Notes: a model not told the origin generated them from the sequence alone. A stretch of DNA of 64,000 nt from Leishmania infantum JPCM5 (GCF_000002875.2 NC_009404.2:533501-597500); one strand, 5' to 3'; positions 32,818 through 43,835 are shown, numbered from the stretch's first letter. A program made the numbers and translations.

Positions 32818-33174
32818 GCGAGTCTACCTCGGCGGCAGCGGCGGAGGCGGGCGGGAAGCTTGACAAGCGCATTGCAGCCGAGCAGCTGAACAGTGCGGCA
32901 GCCGAGGTGCACGACAAGACCCGGCAGCCGATGGATGCCGTCCCCTGAAGCATCCGCTGAGGAGAATTCACCGGCGAAGACGGAGGATACGGGGCAGGAG
33001 GCCAAGACTTCCGCTGCTGCTAAGAAATCCGTTACTCCGATGGCGCCACCTGCTGCGGCGCTTGCTGAGACGGAGATGACACACCACGACACCAAGGCCC
33101 ACTTTGCCGAGGAGGCTTCTGTGACCGATCGCAAGGTGAATGATGACGTGGTGAGGGTGCCGCATGAGGTTTAG
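32818..33174 (+). pseudogene. Frameshifted C-terminal extension of the 32020 gene
   Basis: After the TAG, the frame beginning at 32820 reads 41 codons of Ala/Glu-rich protein-like sequence (ESTSAAAAEAGGKLDKRIAA, then VHDKTRQPMDAVP) to a TGA at 32943. From about 32935 the original frame resumes as PSPEASAEENSPAKTEDTG and continues, including ETEMTHHDTKAHF, to TAG at 33172. Composition and G/C at third positions match the upstream extension and not the surrounding pyrimidine-rich UTR. Two compensating indels would join all three pieces into one protein about 119 residues longer. Either the tail has decayed or the assembly has indel errors; I cannot tell which. Confidence 0.6.
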
Positions 33175-35983
33175 TGTACTTGTATGACGAGGCTGTACGC
33201 ATACATGATGCGCACGCATGTTGGGCGGATTCTCTTGGCGCCCAAAAACGTTCTTCTTGTGCTCTGTTTTGGTGTCTCTGCTCTCGCCTCTCCTCTCCTC
33301 TCTCCCCCTTTTCTTCTCTCCCGTCGCTATACAGTTCGTGCAAGATGCCGAGGGGCCGATGAGGCACCTGGCCCTCGTGCGCACACACACGTGAGCAACG
33401 CGTGCTATAATTCCATTTGTGTGTATCGGATGGCGATGGTGTCTTGTTGAGACTTTGTTGTTTCTCCTCCACTGCCTTCATTCATTTTTTCCCTATTGGT
33501 GCGCGTCTTGTTCCCCCCCTCGCTCCTTCTCATGCTCACCACTTCACCACGCCACCCGCCCCTTTCAAGTGCACACTCATTTTTCGTTTTTTCTCTCATC
33601 CCTCTAATGAGTTTCTCCGTCTGCTTTGGTGTCGGCGTCATTGCTACCTGGCCCTTCCCCTTGTCGTTTGGTAGAGGAGAGAGAGCGAAGTGTGTGTGCG
33701 TGTGCCAGTGAGGTGCGCTGATGATGGAATGGGCTAGCTGCTTTGTTTTCAGGCTTGTAGACATTCGGTGCTTCCTATCATTATGCGTTTCTGCGTGTTC
33801 TCGTCTTCGTCCGCCATGCTTGGCCTATGCATGGTACGTGAAAGCGCTTTTATAATGTTTACACTCCAACTTCTTCCCTCCCCCTCCCTTCTTCCCCTTT
33901 GCGGTCCTACTCTCTCCTGTTCTTCCCATACGAACCCGTGCATGCGTCAAGCCTCTCTCTCTGAGAGCAAGTCCCGTGTATCTGTATCCATCGAACCTCG
34001 CCCTCCCTCTCGTACTTGCTTCATGGAAGCAAGGGAGGAATTACGATGGGGCGCACTGACTACTTGGCGCGTTGTGTCGAAGGAGTTCAGAGGCAAAGGT
34101 GGGTATGATGGATGCGAGCAGTAATGAGTGGACGGCGATGCGTGTGCATTCTCACCGATGCATGTATGACTTTCTTATCATGAGAAAGGCGGGTGACGGA
34201 TATAAACGCAGAGGAAAGAGAGGACGCGGCATCCAATCACGTATGCCCCCCTTGAACGCAATTCTTTGTCGACGCCAAAGAATATGCTTGGCGTGTGGCT
34301 GTGCCCTTGCATGTCGACGACATTGATGGCCCTATGCACGGATGGCGCGTGCGTGCGTGGGAAAGCTTTTATAGCTTGCCTTTGAGCACATCCATTCTCT
34401 CCCCCTCCCTGTGTGTGTGTGTAGATGTGCTTTGTGGTTGCGCTAGTCCACGGGACACTGTTGGCCCATGCATACGAAACGCTCTTCGACTTTTTCGCCT
34501 TCACTGGTCTCTTAACCTTTCTCCCTTTCCCTCCCTGCTAGTGCACTCGACTCCTGCACGCACCTCTCTCTGTCTTCTTGTATATGTCCTTGAGCGCCCC
34601 CTACTCTCATTGCCGCTCCACCGTGAGCAATGCGGCAAACGCGTTATGCGGGAGAGGCTGCTGGTGGTGGTGGTGGTGGGGTGAACAGCTCGGCCTATCT
34701 GTCGATCAGGAGAAGAGAGTGCCGTGTGTGGTGGAGGTAGGGAGGGGAGAAAGCTTCTTTCTCTCTTTGATTAGCACAAAACGAAACACGGCAACAGATG
34801 CGTAACGAAAAAGGTGTCCATGGTGGCGGACTGACGCCGCCGGCCGGTATCGCTGGCCCAGCGCGGGCTGAAGAAGAGGAATCGCGTTTGACAGTTGCTT
34901 TATGCTCCTCTCGGCTCACCACGGCACCAGCTCCCCTCTTTCTCGGCTGCTGCGCCTGTCGCCAACTGCGATGCCTTCTGCGGTGAGCGGTTTCCGAGGA
35001 GCACTTTCGATGCGTGCGCACTGGTGTGTCCTCCCGCCCTTCTTCAAGTCACACTCTCGATGCTCTTTCGACTCCCGACTTCTGTCCCACTGCACTGTCT
35101 CTATCCCTTCCTCCCTCCCCCTTACACACACCCACACACGTGCGCCTCCCCACCTCCACAGACGGTGAGCTGCCTCTTGGAGGACGCTTTCTTTCTGTAT
35201 GCGCCACAGAAACCCTCCTCACACTTTTCATAGCCCCCGCCTCTCCTCTCTACCTTGCCGTTTCTCTCCTCCCTGTCTTATCCCTCCTCCTCTCTCTGCG
35301 CCCTCGTTTTCTTGTGGTTTGCAATACGAGACAAGGTGTTGCCACCTGCAGTGGCAGTGCGTCTTATATGTACATATGCACGTATATTCATTCTTGTCTG
35401 GATCTCTGGCGTAAGCGAAACGAGAAGGCGACAGCTGGTTACGTCGATCTCCCTCTTCTTAGTTTCGTCCTTCGCCGTTGCCTCCACCGGCGTTATTGGC
35501 CCTGGAGGTGCAGTGCGTATGTGTGGACCTCAAGAGCGCATACGTGCACCTTGGAATTCGCCATCTCGCACTTCTGTCTCACACGTCTGCATTCTATTCC
35601 CTGCATGTTCTCCCTTCTTATGTCGGAGCACCGTCTTTCTCTTGTTTCCCCTTCTCTGTGTCTATGTAGCTCTCGTGGTGCGTGTGTGCTGCCCACGTCT
35701 TGTGCACGCTTTTACTTCTCTGGCTCCTTCTCCGCCGCCTGATCGGCGCATCAGCGCCGCCCTTTCACGTGCACGCTCGTTTTCTTCTGTTTTCTCGTTT
35801 CATTTTTCTTTCTGACTGATCTCTCCGCCTAAGTGCAGCCTGTGCTATTCTGCTCGTCCTCCCCTTGCTGCTACTGCTGCTGCTGCCCCACCTCCTTGTG
35901 TGCCTCTGTGCGTGTGTATTGTCCTTCTCGTCTCCACTGTCTTTGCCACGCAGCCCAAACACCGCATACGGCACGCCATCGCG
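33175..35983. other. Intergenic region
   Basis: Pyrimidine-rich with short TG and TGG repeats (about 34660-34680). No domain-bearing frame or RNA gene seen. A splice acceptor lies at its 3' end. Confidence 0.55.
35929..35953 (+). promoter_or_regulatory. Predicted trans-splice acceptor for the 35984 gene
   Basis: A pyrimidine tract (GTCCTTCTCGTCTCC onward) is followed by CACGCAG with AG at 35952-35953, 30 bases before ATG 35984. Confidence 0.5.
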
Positions 35984-38503
35984 ATGGGCTCTGGCTTCAG
36001 CACGGCAAGCGCTGGCGACACCAGCGCGCCCCTGCCGCCGTGTCCGCTCTTCTACAACTTCATGCCCGACAATCAACTCATCCCTGCATCTACGCTGCCG
36101 ATGCGTGGCCCAGGTGGAACGGTGCGCCGTCCGCAAGGCGGGTGCGCGGCACGGGTCATTCCGCTCTGCAGCTTGCCGGTTGTATCGGAGAAGTCGAGGA
36201 AGGACGCGAAGAAAATTGTTGCCGATGCCAAGAGGAACAAGAAACGCGGCAGCGACAGTACCGCAGAGGAGGTAGAGGCAAGGGCCGTTGCCGCCGCAAA
36301 CGCTCTCCTCAGAAACCCTAGCCTCCTCCCGTCACTCAGCTCGTGCTTCCTCCTCAACATCGCTGTGGATGAGCAAGGCCGACTCGTCCCGCTGCTGACA
36401 AACGACGAGTATGCAGTGAACACCATGGCCGGCTTCAATGACACCGGCGCTGGCGGCCCGGGCAGCTCATGCTGGAATCCGCTGAAGTCTCCGCGCTCGA
36501 GCTTTTTGAAGAAGGGGTTCAACTTTTCCACCACCAACAGTCCAGTGCGCACCCCAATGCTTCCAGGAGCGGCCAGCGATCGTGGCGACTCCCTCACGAG
36601 TGGCGCCGAGAGATCGTCGCAAGGCGGCGAAAACGGAGCGGCGGCAAATCAGCTAGTCTCGACACTGTTACCGTCCACAACAGCCGCGGTGAACGCGGTG
36701 GGTCGCTCAGCAGGGGCGGCACCGCCACCCGATCCTCCGTCTCCGCAGTGCAGCAAGAGGCAGCCAAAGCGGCGCAGCCGCACCAAAAAAGGTGGCGGCG
36801 ATGGCGCGCAGCCCGCCTTGTCAAAGGCACCCGAGAAGCTGATCTCTACCTTCGCCATTGCTCCAGCACCGTCGTCTAGCGTTGGCCCAGCTAGAATTGT
36901 GTGTGACACGACTGCGGATGACGAGCAGGACGTGTCGCTAGCCACCCCCTCGGTGTGCTCTGTGCTTGTGAAGGACAGCCATTTCCGAAAGTCCGAGGAT
37001 GGCCAAGGCGGGGCAAGCGCCTCGGTAGCGCCGGCTTTGTGGAACGGAGGTGTCAGTGGCGTCGATAGTGTTAGCCCGCAGCGCATGCGCCGCCAGCTTT
37101 CGCGCATCACGCTCCTCCGCGTGTCAGAACGGACGCGGTGGCTGTTGTTTAACGATAGCGGCACCCACGAGGCGCAGGTGTCGGTACTGCTGTGCTACCG
37201 GGCGCAGAAGGAGAAGTCCACGAGCCCGATGAAGCCCATCGCTGGGGAGGAGGCACCGATGAAACCGTCTGGCAGGACCGAAACAGCATCAACACCGGCC
37301 CCTGGAGACTTGCGGGTGCTTTGTTGCCCGAGGCCGCTCTCGCACACTTCTCTCTCCACCAATAAGAAGGAGCTGCAGTCGCAGGGCACGTCTAGTAGCA
37401 GCCGCAGCTACGTGGAAGTGCGTCCGGTTCTTGTGGAGGCATTCACAGCTGCGATTCCTGCCCCAACGACGCCTGTGGAGGAGCATCAGCTTGCGGAGTT
37501 CAAGAAGAACGTCGCTGGTGCGGCGGCTGTGGAGGTATTCGTGGTGCTCGCGCCAGGGGCGACGGTATACTTGGCGGAAGGTGACGTGCTTGGTTACAGG
37601 TTAGACACGCTCCTCGTGCCCTTCGACGCATCACGCAGCATGGCAGTATTGGGCAGCATGCTCACACCCAAGATGGTGTGCCGTCTCAAGAAGAAGAGTA
37701 AAGCGGCGAGTAAGAAGGGATACCGGCACACGTTGATGTTCTTGGCGAAAGCAGCAGCGCCGGCAGTCGGCGCCGCGCCTGCACCCAGATCCGGTCCTGC
37801 TGTCGCTCGCCTCACAGGCAGTGCCATGGCCACGCTGCCCAAAGCCGCTACTAGCGGAGCACCAAAACACACTCATATCATCCCACCTCTCTCGGCAGAC
37901 ACGCTGAACGCTGCGCCACCCGACCTGAAGCAGTCCACCCTCTTCGAGGCCCCAGCGGAGGCTCTGATCGATGCCACTAGGAGGGCTGATGACGCGGAAG
38001 CGACGACGTCTGCTACACCACCCCAACACCCCCCGCCATCCTCGTTGCCTGCGCCTGAGACAGCCGCGAAGGGTGAAGCTGCTGCTGCTGCTGCTGCTGG
38101 GGAGATCGGTGCGCAGCGCCGTCTGTCACTTCGGAGCCACCGCGGAAAAGAGGAGGAGAGCGGGAATAGGGAAAACCAGTGCGTTGGAGCGGCCGCGAAC
38201 CCCTATAGCTTCGGTGCACCGGCTACTGTGCCAAGCACAGCGGCCGCCGCTTCACAGAGTTTAGGCTGCGGTGCTGCTGACGCAGCGCCGGAAGCTGCTG
38301 CCACTCTTCCAGCGTGGTCTGCAGCAGATGCGAAAGCCGCGCGTGCAGGCTATATGAGTAGCGCAGCTGGGGTGCCGGTGCTGGACCTCAAAAGCTTAGC
38401 AGCCAGCTCGGACAAGGACCGCTCTGCACCCCGCGGTGACGCCTCTGTGGAGAGTAGCGAGTGGAAGAGCACCGGTACCCAACCACTCGACATCGCCTTC
38501 TAG
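35984..38503 (+). CDS. Long myristoylatable protein with expanded DUF1935 domain (MGSGFS start)
   Basis: 839 aa. The frame is open upstream without ATG, and the first ATG gives MGSGFSTA, an N-myristoylation signal without Cys3. A long low-complexity region (about 20-365, rich in Ala/Ser/Pro with basic clusters such as KRQPKRRSRTKKG) precedes a divergent DUF1935 domain at about 370-550. The domain half with ITLLRV and WLLFNDSGTHEAQVSVLL is separated from the half with VVLAPGATVYLAEGDVLGYRL by about 120 residues. The C-terminal 290 residues are again low-complexity, with an Ala run near 700. There is no protease domain. It is a distant SMP relative; the likely role is membrane-cortex attachment, but no function can be read directly. 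Confidence 0.88.
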   Translation: MGSGFSTASAGDTSAPLPPCPLFYNFMPDNQLIPASTLPMRGPGGTVRRPQGGCAARVIPLCSLPVVSEKSRKDAKKIVADAKRNKKRGSDSTAEEVEARAVAAANALLRNPSLLPSLSSCFLLNIAVDEQGRLVPLLTNDEYAVNTMAGFNDTGAGGPGSSCWNPLKSPRSSFLKKGFNFSTTNSPVRTPMLPGAASDRGDSLTSGAERSSQGGENGAAANQLVSTLLPSTTAAVNAVGRSAGAAPPPDPPSPQCSKRQPKRRSRTKKGGGDGAQPALSKAPEKLISTFAIAPAPSSSVGPARIVCDTTADDEQDVSLATPSVCSVLVKDSHFRKSEDGQGGASASVAPALWNGGVSGVDSVSPQRMRRQLSRITLLRVSERTRWLLFNDSGTHEAQVSVLLCYRAQKEKSTSPMKPIAGEEAPMKPSGRTETASTPAPGDLRVLCCPRPLSHTSLSTNKKELQSQGTSSSSRSYVEVRPVLVEAFTAAIPAPTTPVEEHQLAEFKKNVAGAAAVEVFVVLAPGATVYLAEGDVLGYRLDTLLVPFDASRSMAVLGSMLTPKMVCRLKKKSKAASKKGYRHTLMFLAKAAAPAVGAAPAPRSGPAVARLTGSAMATLPKAATSGAPKHTHIIPPLSADTLNAAPPDLKQSTLFEAPAEALIDATRRADDAEATTSATPPQHPPPSSLPAPETAAKGEAAAAAAAGEIGAQRRLSLRSHRGKEEESGNRENQCVGAAANPYSFGAPATVPSTAAAASQSLGCGAADAAPEAAATLPAWSAADAKAARAGYMSSAAGVPVLDLKSLAASSDKDRSAPRGDASVESSEWKSTGTQPLDIAF

Positions 38504-39172
38504 GAAGAAGCAGCGGGGGGAGGACGTCCACAGACATGTCGGATGCACACATCTGCTTGTTTGCCCCTTTCGCTCGCGATGAAAGCGATAATACACGTGT
38601 GGCGCTTAGCGCGGCAGTAACGGTCTGTGCATGCGTGTGTCTGCGTGGGCGTGTGTGCGTCTGTCTATCCTTGTAGCCACCCTCTCCCTTCTTCATGCGT
38701 GCTTTCCCTCGCCACCGCGTGCGTACACGCGTCTACAGCTGTGTGCGCGCGTGTGTGTGCATGTGTGCTTGCCCAAACCACCTTTCTTGGAGAAGAAACA
38801 AAGAAGTGCGATTTGGGGATCGGTGCTGACTCATGCTGGTTGCTGGCGCGCACGTGGCGGCTTCCACAGCAGCCATCACCTTTTCTTCCTCCCCTTTTCT
38901 CTCTTCGGCCTTTATTCTTTCGTTTTTTTTTCTCCGGCTCTCCCCTTTTCTCTCCAATTCTGCCTAGCTGACACGAAGTGAGGGGCAGCGAGAGACGCCC
39001 ACAAGAACACATACGCCTATGAATTTCAAATGTGCGGATGCGAGAGGGAAGAAAGCTGCGTCAGTGCCCTTCTGTGCGGGCCCTCCCCGCCAATGTGCCG
39101 CTGTGCGTTGTGCGTTGGCCCTCTTCCTCCCGCCTTTCCCCTTGCCCGCTGCTTTCGACCTGATGATATGCC

Positions 39173-39206
39173 TATATATATAGTTGCATATATATATATA
39201 TATATA
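39173..39206 (+). repeat. TA-rich microsatellite
   Basis: Two TA runs separated by GTTGCA, in presumed 3'UTR sequence. Similar TA runs recur at 8923-8943, 54667-54708, 56100-56118, 57309-57324 and 63527-63651. Confidence 0.9.
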
Positions 39207-40732
39207 GTTATGCGTTTCCGTTTCGCTCGGTGGTGTTAGCGTTTCTCTTCTTAAGCATGTACTGTTTTCCCTCTCCCCCTCCCCTTAAGTTATGGCTGCG
39301 ATTCGGCGTGGCGTGCGTAGGGCGCTGTGCTGCCCTTGATGGGGTCTCCCTTTTGGTGCCCGACTCTCTGTCTGCTCTTCTTCGCGTGTACGTTTGCGTA
39401 GGCGCCCAGAGAATGTGAGGGCATGCGCGTTGCGCTTGAGGGGTGCACGCGCCCGGCGTGTGCGTATACGTGCGCGCTTGCTTCTGCATTCGTGTGTCTT
39501 TTCGTTCCTTCTCTCTCTTTGGCAGGATTCATTTTGCTTCTTTCTCCCTCTCTCCCTCTCGCGCGTGCATGCTTCTTGCAACCGTTCATGTACATTTTAT
39601 GTTTTGCCCTACCATCCCCTCCTTGCTCCCTCTCTTCTACCGCTGCCTTGCGGTTTGCGAGGACGGCGCTCCCTGAAGATGCTAGTCACACCTTACCGTG
39701 GTATCGTAGCGCAGTACCCCCATTCTTGGTGTCGGCGGACAGGTCTGGGCTGCCGCTGTGCCGGAAGAGACCTGCGGTCGTTATGGTCACGTTTGCACCA
39801 GTTCACTACGAATCCTGTCGGTGATTCGACAAGTATACGCATACCCTCTGCTGTTTTTTCCTTTAGCTGCGTTTCAGTGATGTTGAGCGTAATCCTGGTC
39901 CTGACCTGCGCCGTATTGCAGTGGCATTGCATTGGGCTGAGCGACCCCGAACGGTGCTGGTTAGCCCGGATCCTTGACAAAACGGTAGTGGAACAAAAGC
40001 AGATAGACTGTGGTTGTGTATGCATCTACTTGTTGACTTATTCGTAGTAGAGTAGACGCGTTGAAGAATAAACAAGCGGCTCAGGCGTTGATAGACGAAG
40101 AGCCGTTAACCGTGGGCATCGGCAATTGGTAGCAGCACGGCGTTTTGCCTTCGGCGCTTTCTTTGCGCCTTTCCAGCACCTTTTGTGTGTGTGTGTGTGG
40201 TTATTACTGTATGTACTCTCTTTTCTAGACGGCCGCGTGTATCAGCAACAACGCAGCTCAAGGCTAATACTACCACTGCCCATCGCAGTTGCATAGCCAC
40301 ACGCTTGCAGCCGAGGAGAGGCCCTTCAAGCACCACTTACTCGTCTCTCTCTCTCGGTCTGTAAGTCGTTCATGCGCTGATGACCGCCACTTCTTTACAC
40401 ATTTAGCTGGTGTGCAGGGCGTGCCCATCAGAGATGGCAGCTCTGCTGCGTTGAGAGCCCACCCCTTCCTTCCCGGCCCCTTCACTTCGCTCTCTTCGCC
40501 TGCCCCCTCTTTGACCCTCTCTCACCGCTCTTGAGTTGACTACCGAAAGAGCGCCACACACACACACACACAAATACAAATACGACAGCACAATAAAACG
40601 CGAAAAAAAAATAAACAGAAAGGCAGCAGAGTAACGGAGCAGCACCAGCTGCGCCTCATGTGACACAGAAACGCACATCATACCCCTTCCTGGTGAACTT
40701 GGCGAGTCTCCTACACGGAGCGCATACGCACG

Positions 40733-40761
40733 TGTCTCACGCTCTATCTTCTTCTCTGTAG
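40733..40761 (+). promoter_or_regulatory. Predicted trans-splice acceptor for the 40806 gene
   Basis: The tract TCTCACGCTCTATCTTCTTC ends in TCTGTAG with AG at 40760-40761, giving a 44-base leader without ATG. Confidence 0.6.
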
Positions 40762-40805
40762 TTGCTCGCCGCCAGACCCAAATATATCAGCCGAAGGGAG
40801 GCGGA

Positions 40806-41375
40806 ATGGGCTGCGGTTCTAGTGCGCCAAAGGCCGATACATCGGCCTCCACTGAAGAGGTGAGGGCCCTCTCCGTTGACATGAAGACGCACTTCGCCAA
40901 CATCGACCCGGAGGTGCTCGGCCCTCACAAGGAGAGTGCGAAGGCAAAGCTGGCCTTCATGTACGGCAAGACGGCGAATATCTTCCTGCTGACCACCGAG
41001 CCCTTCCACAAACCGCACCATCAACCGAAGCCGGAGGGCGAAGAGCACGCCCCTGAGGACGACGAGAAGCAGGCGTCAGCGGTGGAGGAGATTCGCTGGA
41101 CCCTTTTCAACGACGGCAAGAGCGACGCCACGGTAGAGGCGACCTTCTTCCGTGCCGAGGCGCTACGCCCGGCGCGTGCGCACGGGGCTGCCGAAGACGC
41201 GGAGAGTCCCGTGAAGCTCGAGTTCTCCGATGGCGGTTGCGTGAAAGCGAAGGTGTCCGTGCCAGCAGGTGCCACCGTGGCCTTCGTGGAGGGTCCCATC
41301 AAGGGGTACATGTGGAAGTGCATGGTGCTCGACCCCAAGACGAGCAGATTCGAGCCTGCCCTAGCGGCAGAGTGA
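40806..41375 (+). CDS. Acylated divergent DUF1935 protein (MGCGSS start)
   Basis: 189 aa. MGCGSSAP predicts myristoylation at Gly2 and palmitoylation at Cys3. Residues 20-75 are a divergent segment (VRALSVDMKTHF, KLAFMYGKTANIFLLTTEPF), followed by a His/Glu-rich linker (HKPHHQPKPEGEEHAPEDDE). The recognisable DUF1935 half follows: EEIRWTLFNDGKSDATVEATFF and VPAGATVAFVEGPIKGYMW. The domain seems interrupted by the linker, as in the 35984 gene just upstream, with which it shares the WxLFNDG/S and AGATVxxxEG pattern. The two probably form a sub-branch of the family. No catalytic motif. Confidence 0.9.
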   Translation: MGCGSSAPKADTSASTEEVRALSVDMKTHFANIDPEVLGPHKESAKAKLAFMYGKTANIFLLTTEPFHKPHHQPKPEGEEHAPEDDEKQASAVEEIRWTLFNDGKSDATVEATFFRAEALRPARAHGAAEDAESPVKLEFSDGGCVKAKVSVPAGATVAFVEGPIKGYMWKCMVLDPKTSRFEPALAAE

Positions 41376-41752
41376 GCCGGAGCTGCGCCCTCTGTTCTTC
41401 CTCAACCTTTCCTTACCTTCCCCCCGCAGCTCACGCTGTGACGGGTGCGCGCGCGCGGCGGAGGAGAGTGCAGTCGTAGCGCGTCGCACGTTTCATTGCT
41501 ACCCACAGATGCGGCAAGCGACGCTCGCTTATCCTTTCCACTCCCCTTCCCTGTCGTTCATCTTCTCTACATGGTCGCGGATGTAATCGGCGACGTCTGG
41601 CAGGCATTGGCGTACGTGTGCATGCGTGTATGCTTTACCTGCCGCTGTACCAGTTTCGGTCGGGCTGCGCCTACGCGCAAGTACCTCTGTTGCCCCTTTC
41701 TTCTGCTCCTCATTTTAGCCCTTTTTTCTCCGACTCCCTTCCCCACCCCTCG

Positions 41753-42236
41753 TGACGTGTGGACCCCGCTCAGTGCGCCGTATCTCAGGGTCCACTACCC
41801 ACGCACTGTGTGGTGAAGCCAAGCAGCCCTCCCCAGCCCTATCCCCTGCCGGATGCAGAACCACCTCTGGTGGTGACACGGCCAGGCCCTGGATGGCGTT
41901 GCGTTGGAGCGACCTGCGACAGTGGGTCAGCGTACACGTCTGCGCCATCCACGTGACAGGCAGAGCGTCAGCGTGACGCGAGCGCATATCCCACCCCCGG
42001 CCCTCGCGCTGCCTACAGCGGTGTGGGGGAGGCCTGAGGCACCCCGAGGGGAGGATGCACCAGGCGGCGACCGGCATGATGCGGGAGCGGCGGTGAGGCG
42101 ACCTGCGGAGCGAGAGGTGTGTGGGCAGAGTTCGAGGCAGGGGGCCGTGCTCTTCGACGACTGAGTCGGTGCAGCACCCTAGCGCGTGCCCACCCCTGCT
42201 TCGCGCCACGCGCGATGTGGAGCCTGCGACGGGCGA
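41753..42236 (+). mobile_element. SIDER-like degenerate retroposon, copy 3 (longer form)
   Basis: Matches copies 1 and 2 from GACGTGTGGACCCC through GGAGCGGCGGTGAGGCG with only three differences that I find (CTCAGGG for CTCAAAG, and GACACGG for GACATGG). It then carries roughly 80-90 bases absent from copies 1 and 2 before weaker similarity resumes at CCACGCGCGATGTGGAGCC. It is in the same orientation and lies 378 bases after the stop of the 40806 gene. The 3' boundary is approximate. Confidence 0.7.
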
Positions 42237-42350
42237 AGGGCAAGGGAGGGGGTTCGAGTGGCGTCGAACTCACGTTGTTTCTTGGCCCTTTCTTCTCTCT
42301 TGCCCCTGTGATCTTTTTCATCTTTGGTTGTTCTGTGCCGTCTTCTCAAC

Positions 42351-42379
42351 GCAGCAGCAGCAGCAGCGGCAGCAGCAGG
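42351..42379 (+). repeat. GCA/CAG trinucleotide repeat
   Basis: Nine to ten units with one GGC interruption, in non-coding sequence after retroposon copy 3. Confidence 0.9.
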
Positions 42380-43201
42380 ACACGTGGAGCTGGACGTTTC
42401 ATGCGTGCAGCTGGCAACTTCTCTACTCCCTTGCTCTCTGTTTGTCCTCGCCTGTGTTTTCTTCTTGTGTGGTACCGCCCCCGACTCGTTTGTGTCGGAC
42501 TTTGTCTTCTCCGTTCGTGTCGGGTGACTCCATGGACTCTTGTGTTCTTTCCTTCGGGTGGTGGGTGGCTTCTATGTAGACGTATCGCCGCGTGAAGGAG
42601 CGCAGGTGTGGGCGTGCCTTGATGTCTTTGCACGCCTCTTTCAGTGCTCGGTGGCGGTTGCCTGCACTTCGGCGTCTCTCTGTCGTCCTCTGCCCTCTCC
42701 TTTATCTGCTCCCTCCGTCGCTTTTCTGTTCACATGCGCCTCGGTGTCGCTTGCGTACACCGCTTCGACCGAGCTGTTGGGTGACCGCCCAACGTTGCGG
42801 ATCGAGATATGTGCGCATGCGGAGAGGCGCGGGTGACCTCGTCTTCGCCTCTCTCTTTACTTGCCCCTCGGTTTCTCTCGCGAAGTGTCACCAAACAGCA
42901 CCAACAGGACTGCCACCCCCGATCACCACTTCGTTGGCCATACCATGCAGCGGTTATCGTGGCCACGCCCCCGCACCGTCCTTTTTTTTTTTCGTGTCAC
43001 TTCGTTCGGCTCCTTTCATGTGCATACATCGAGGGGGGTGGAGAGCCCTTGCGATTCTATCAGCTGCACAGGCACACGCACACAGGCACTCTCCGATGTG
43101 CATATCTCAAGCGCAGTATGAGGTATATGTGTATACGTCCTCTCTCACCCTCTCTGTGTACGTGTGTGAGTGCTTGCCTATGAGTGTGGATAGGAAGGGG
43201 T

Positions 43202-43237
43202 AGAGAAAAGTGGGGAGCCGGCTCCCCACTTTTCTCT
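43202..43237. repeat. Perfect 36-base palindrome without spacer
   Basis: The arm AGAGAAAAGTGGGGAGCC (43202-43219) is followed directly by its exact reverse complement (43220-43237). Symmetry stops at 43201/43238. It could extrude as a cruciform or mark an inverted junction. Confidence 0.97.
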
Positions 43238-43757
43238 TTGGTCTCGGTCCTTTTTCCCACTGGGGAGTCTCCGCTGCTATGAAACTCCTTTCCCCTCCGT
43301 ACCGTTCTCTACCTGTCCTATTTTCTCGTCCTGTCCCAGCGTTCATCGCATCGACCTCCCCCTTGTTCCCTCAGCCCGCCTCTCTCTCCAGGGTCATGGT
43401 GCGCAGAAACACGCATACGCAGGCAAGCCCCGCTCGCGGGTGCAACCCTCCCTTCGAGGCTGATCATCGACGGCGGGCCCTTTTTGGCTGTATGCTTGTG
43501 CGTCGAGGCCTCGGTCCTTAGCCCCTTTCCTCTCTCTTGCAACTCACGAAGTCGGAGGCTTCGTCATGCAGACCCGTCCGCGTGCACGGTGTGCGGGGAG
43601 AGGATGGCGTGTGTGTGTCGGTCTTTAGCTACCGCAACTCACGCTTCAGTCTCAGGAACAAGAACACAAACGAAATGAGCAAGACCGACCGTTGTCGGAT
43701 TTGCCCGCTCACTTCTCCCTTCATGCATCCGTGTATTCTCACCCGCTATCGCTGCTG

Positions 43758-43821
43758 CTCCTCTTTCTTACCTCCCCTGTCTTTCTTGGCCGCTCGATCT
43801 CCCGCTGTTCTACCTACTCAG
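43758..43821 (+). promoter_or_regulatory. Predicted trans-splice acceptor for the 43881 gene
   Basis: A pyrimidine tract (CTCCTCTTTCTTACCTCCCC onward) ends at CTACTCAG, with AG at 43820-43821. The 59-base leader would consist mostly of the CA repeat. Confidence 0.55.
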
Positions 43822-43832
43822 TAGTCTGTCGC

Positions 43833-43835
<3 letters not shown>

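Larger units (their letters stand above)
38504..40805. other. Intergenic region
   Basis: TG/CA-rich and pyrimidine-rich sequence with a TA repeat (39173-39206) and a CA repeat near 40555-40572. No gene supported. The segment 39660-40100 has more even composition but no recognisable product. Confidence 0.55.

Noticed and set aside
32818..33174. Programmed ribosomal frameshifting of the 32020 gene
   Set aside because: Two shifts would be needed and no slippery heptamer or pseudoknot is evident. Decay or sequence error is simpler.
42248..42270. GGTTCGAGTGGCG resembles a tRNA B box
   Set aside because: No A box or cloverleaf can be drawn around it.
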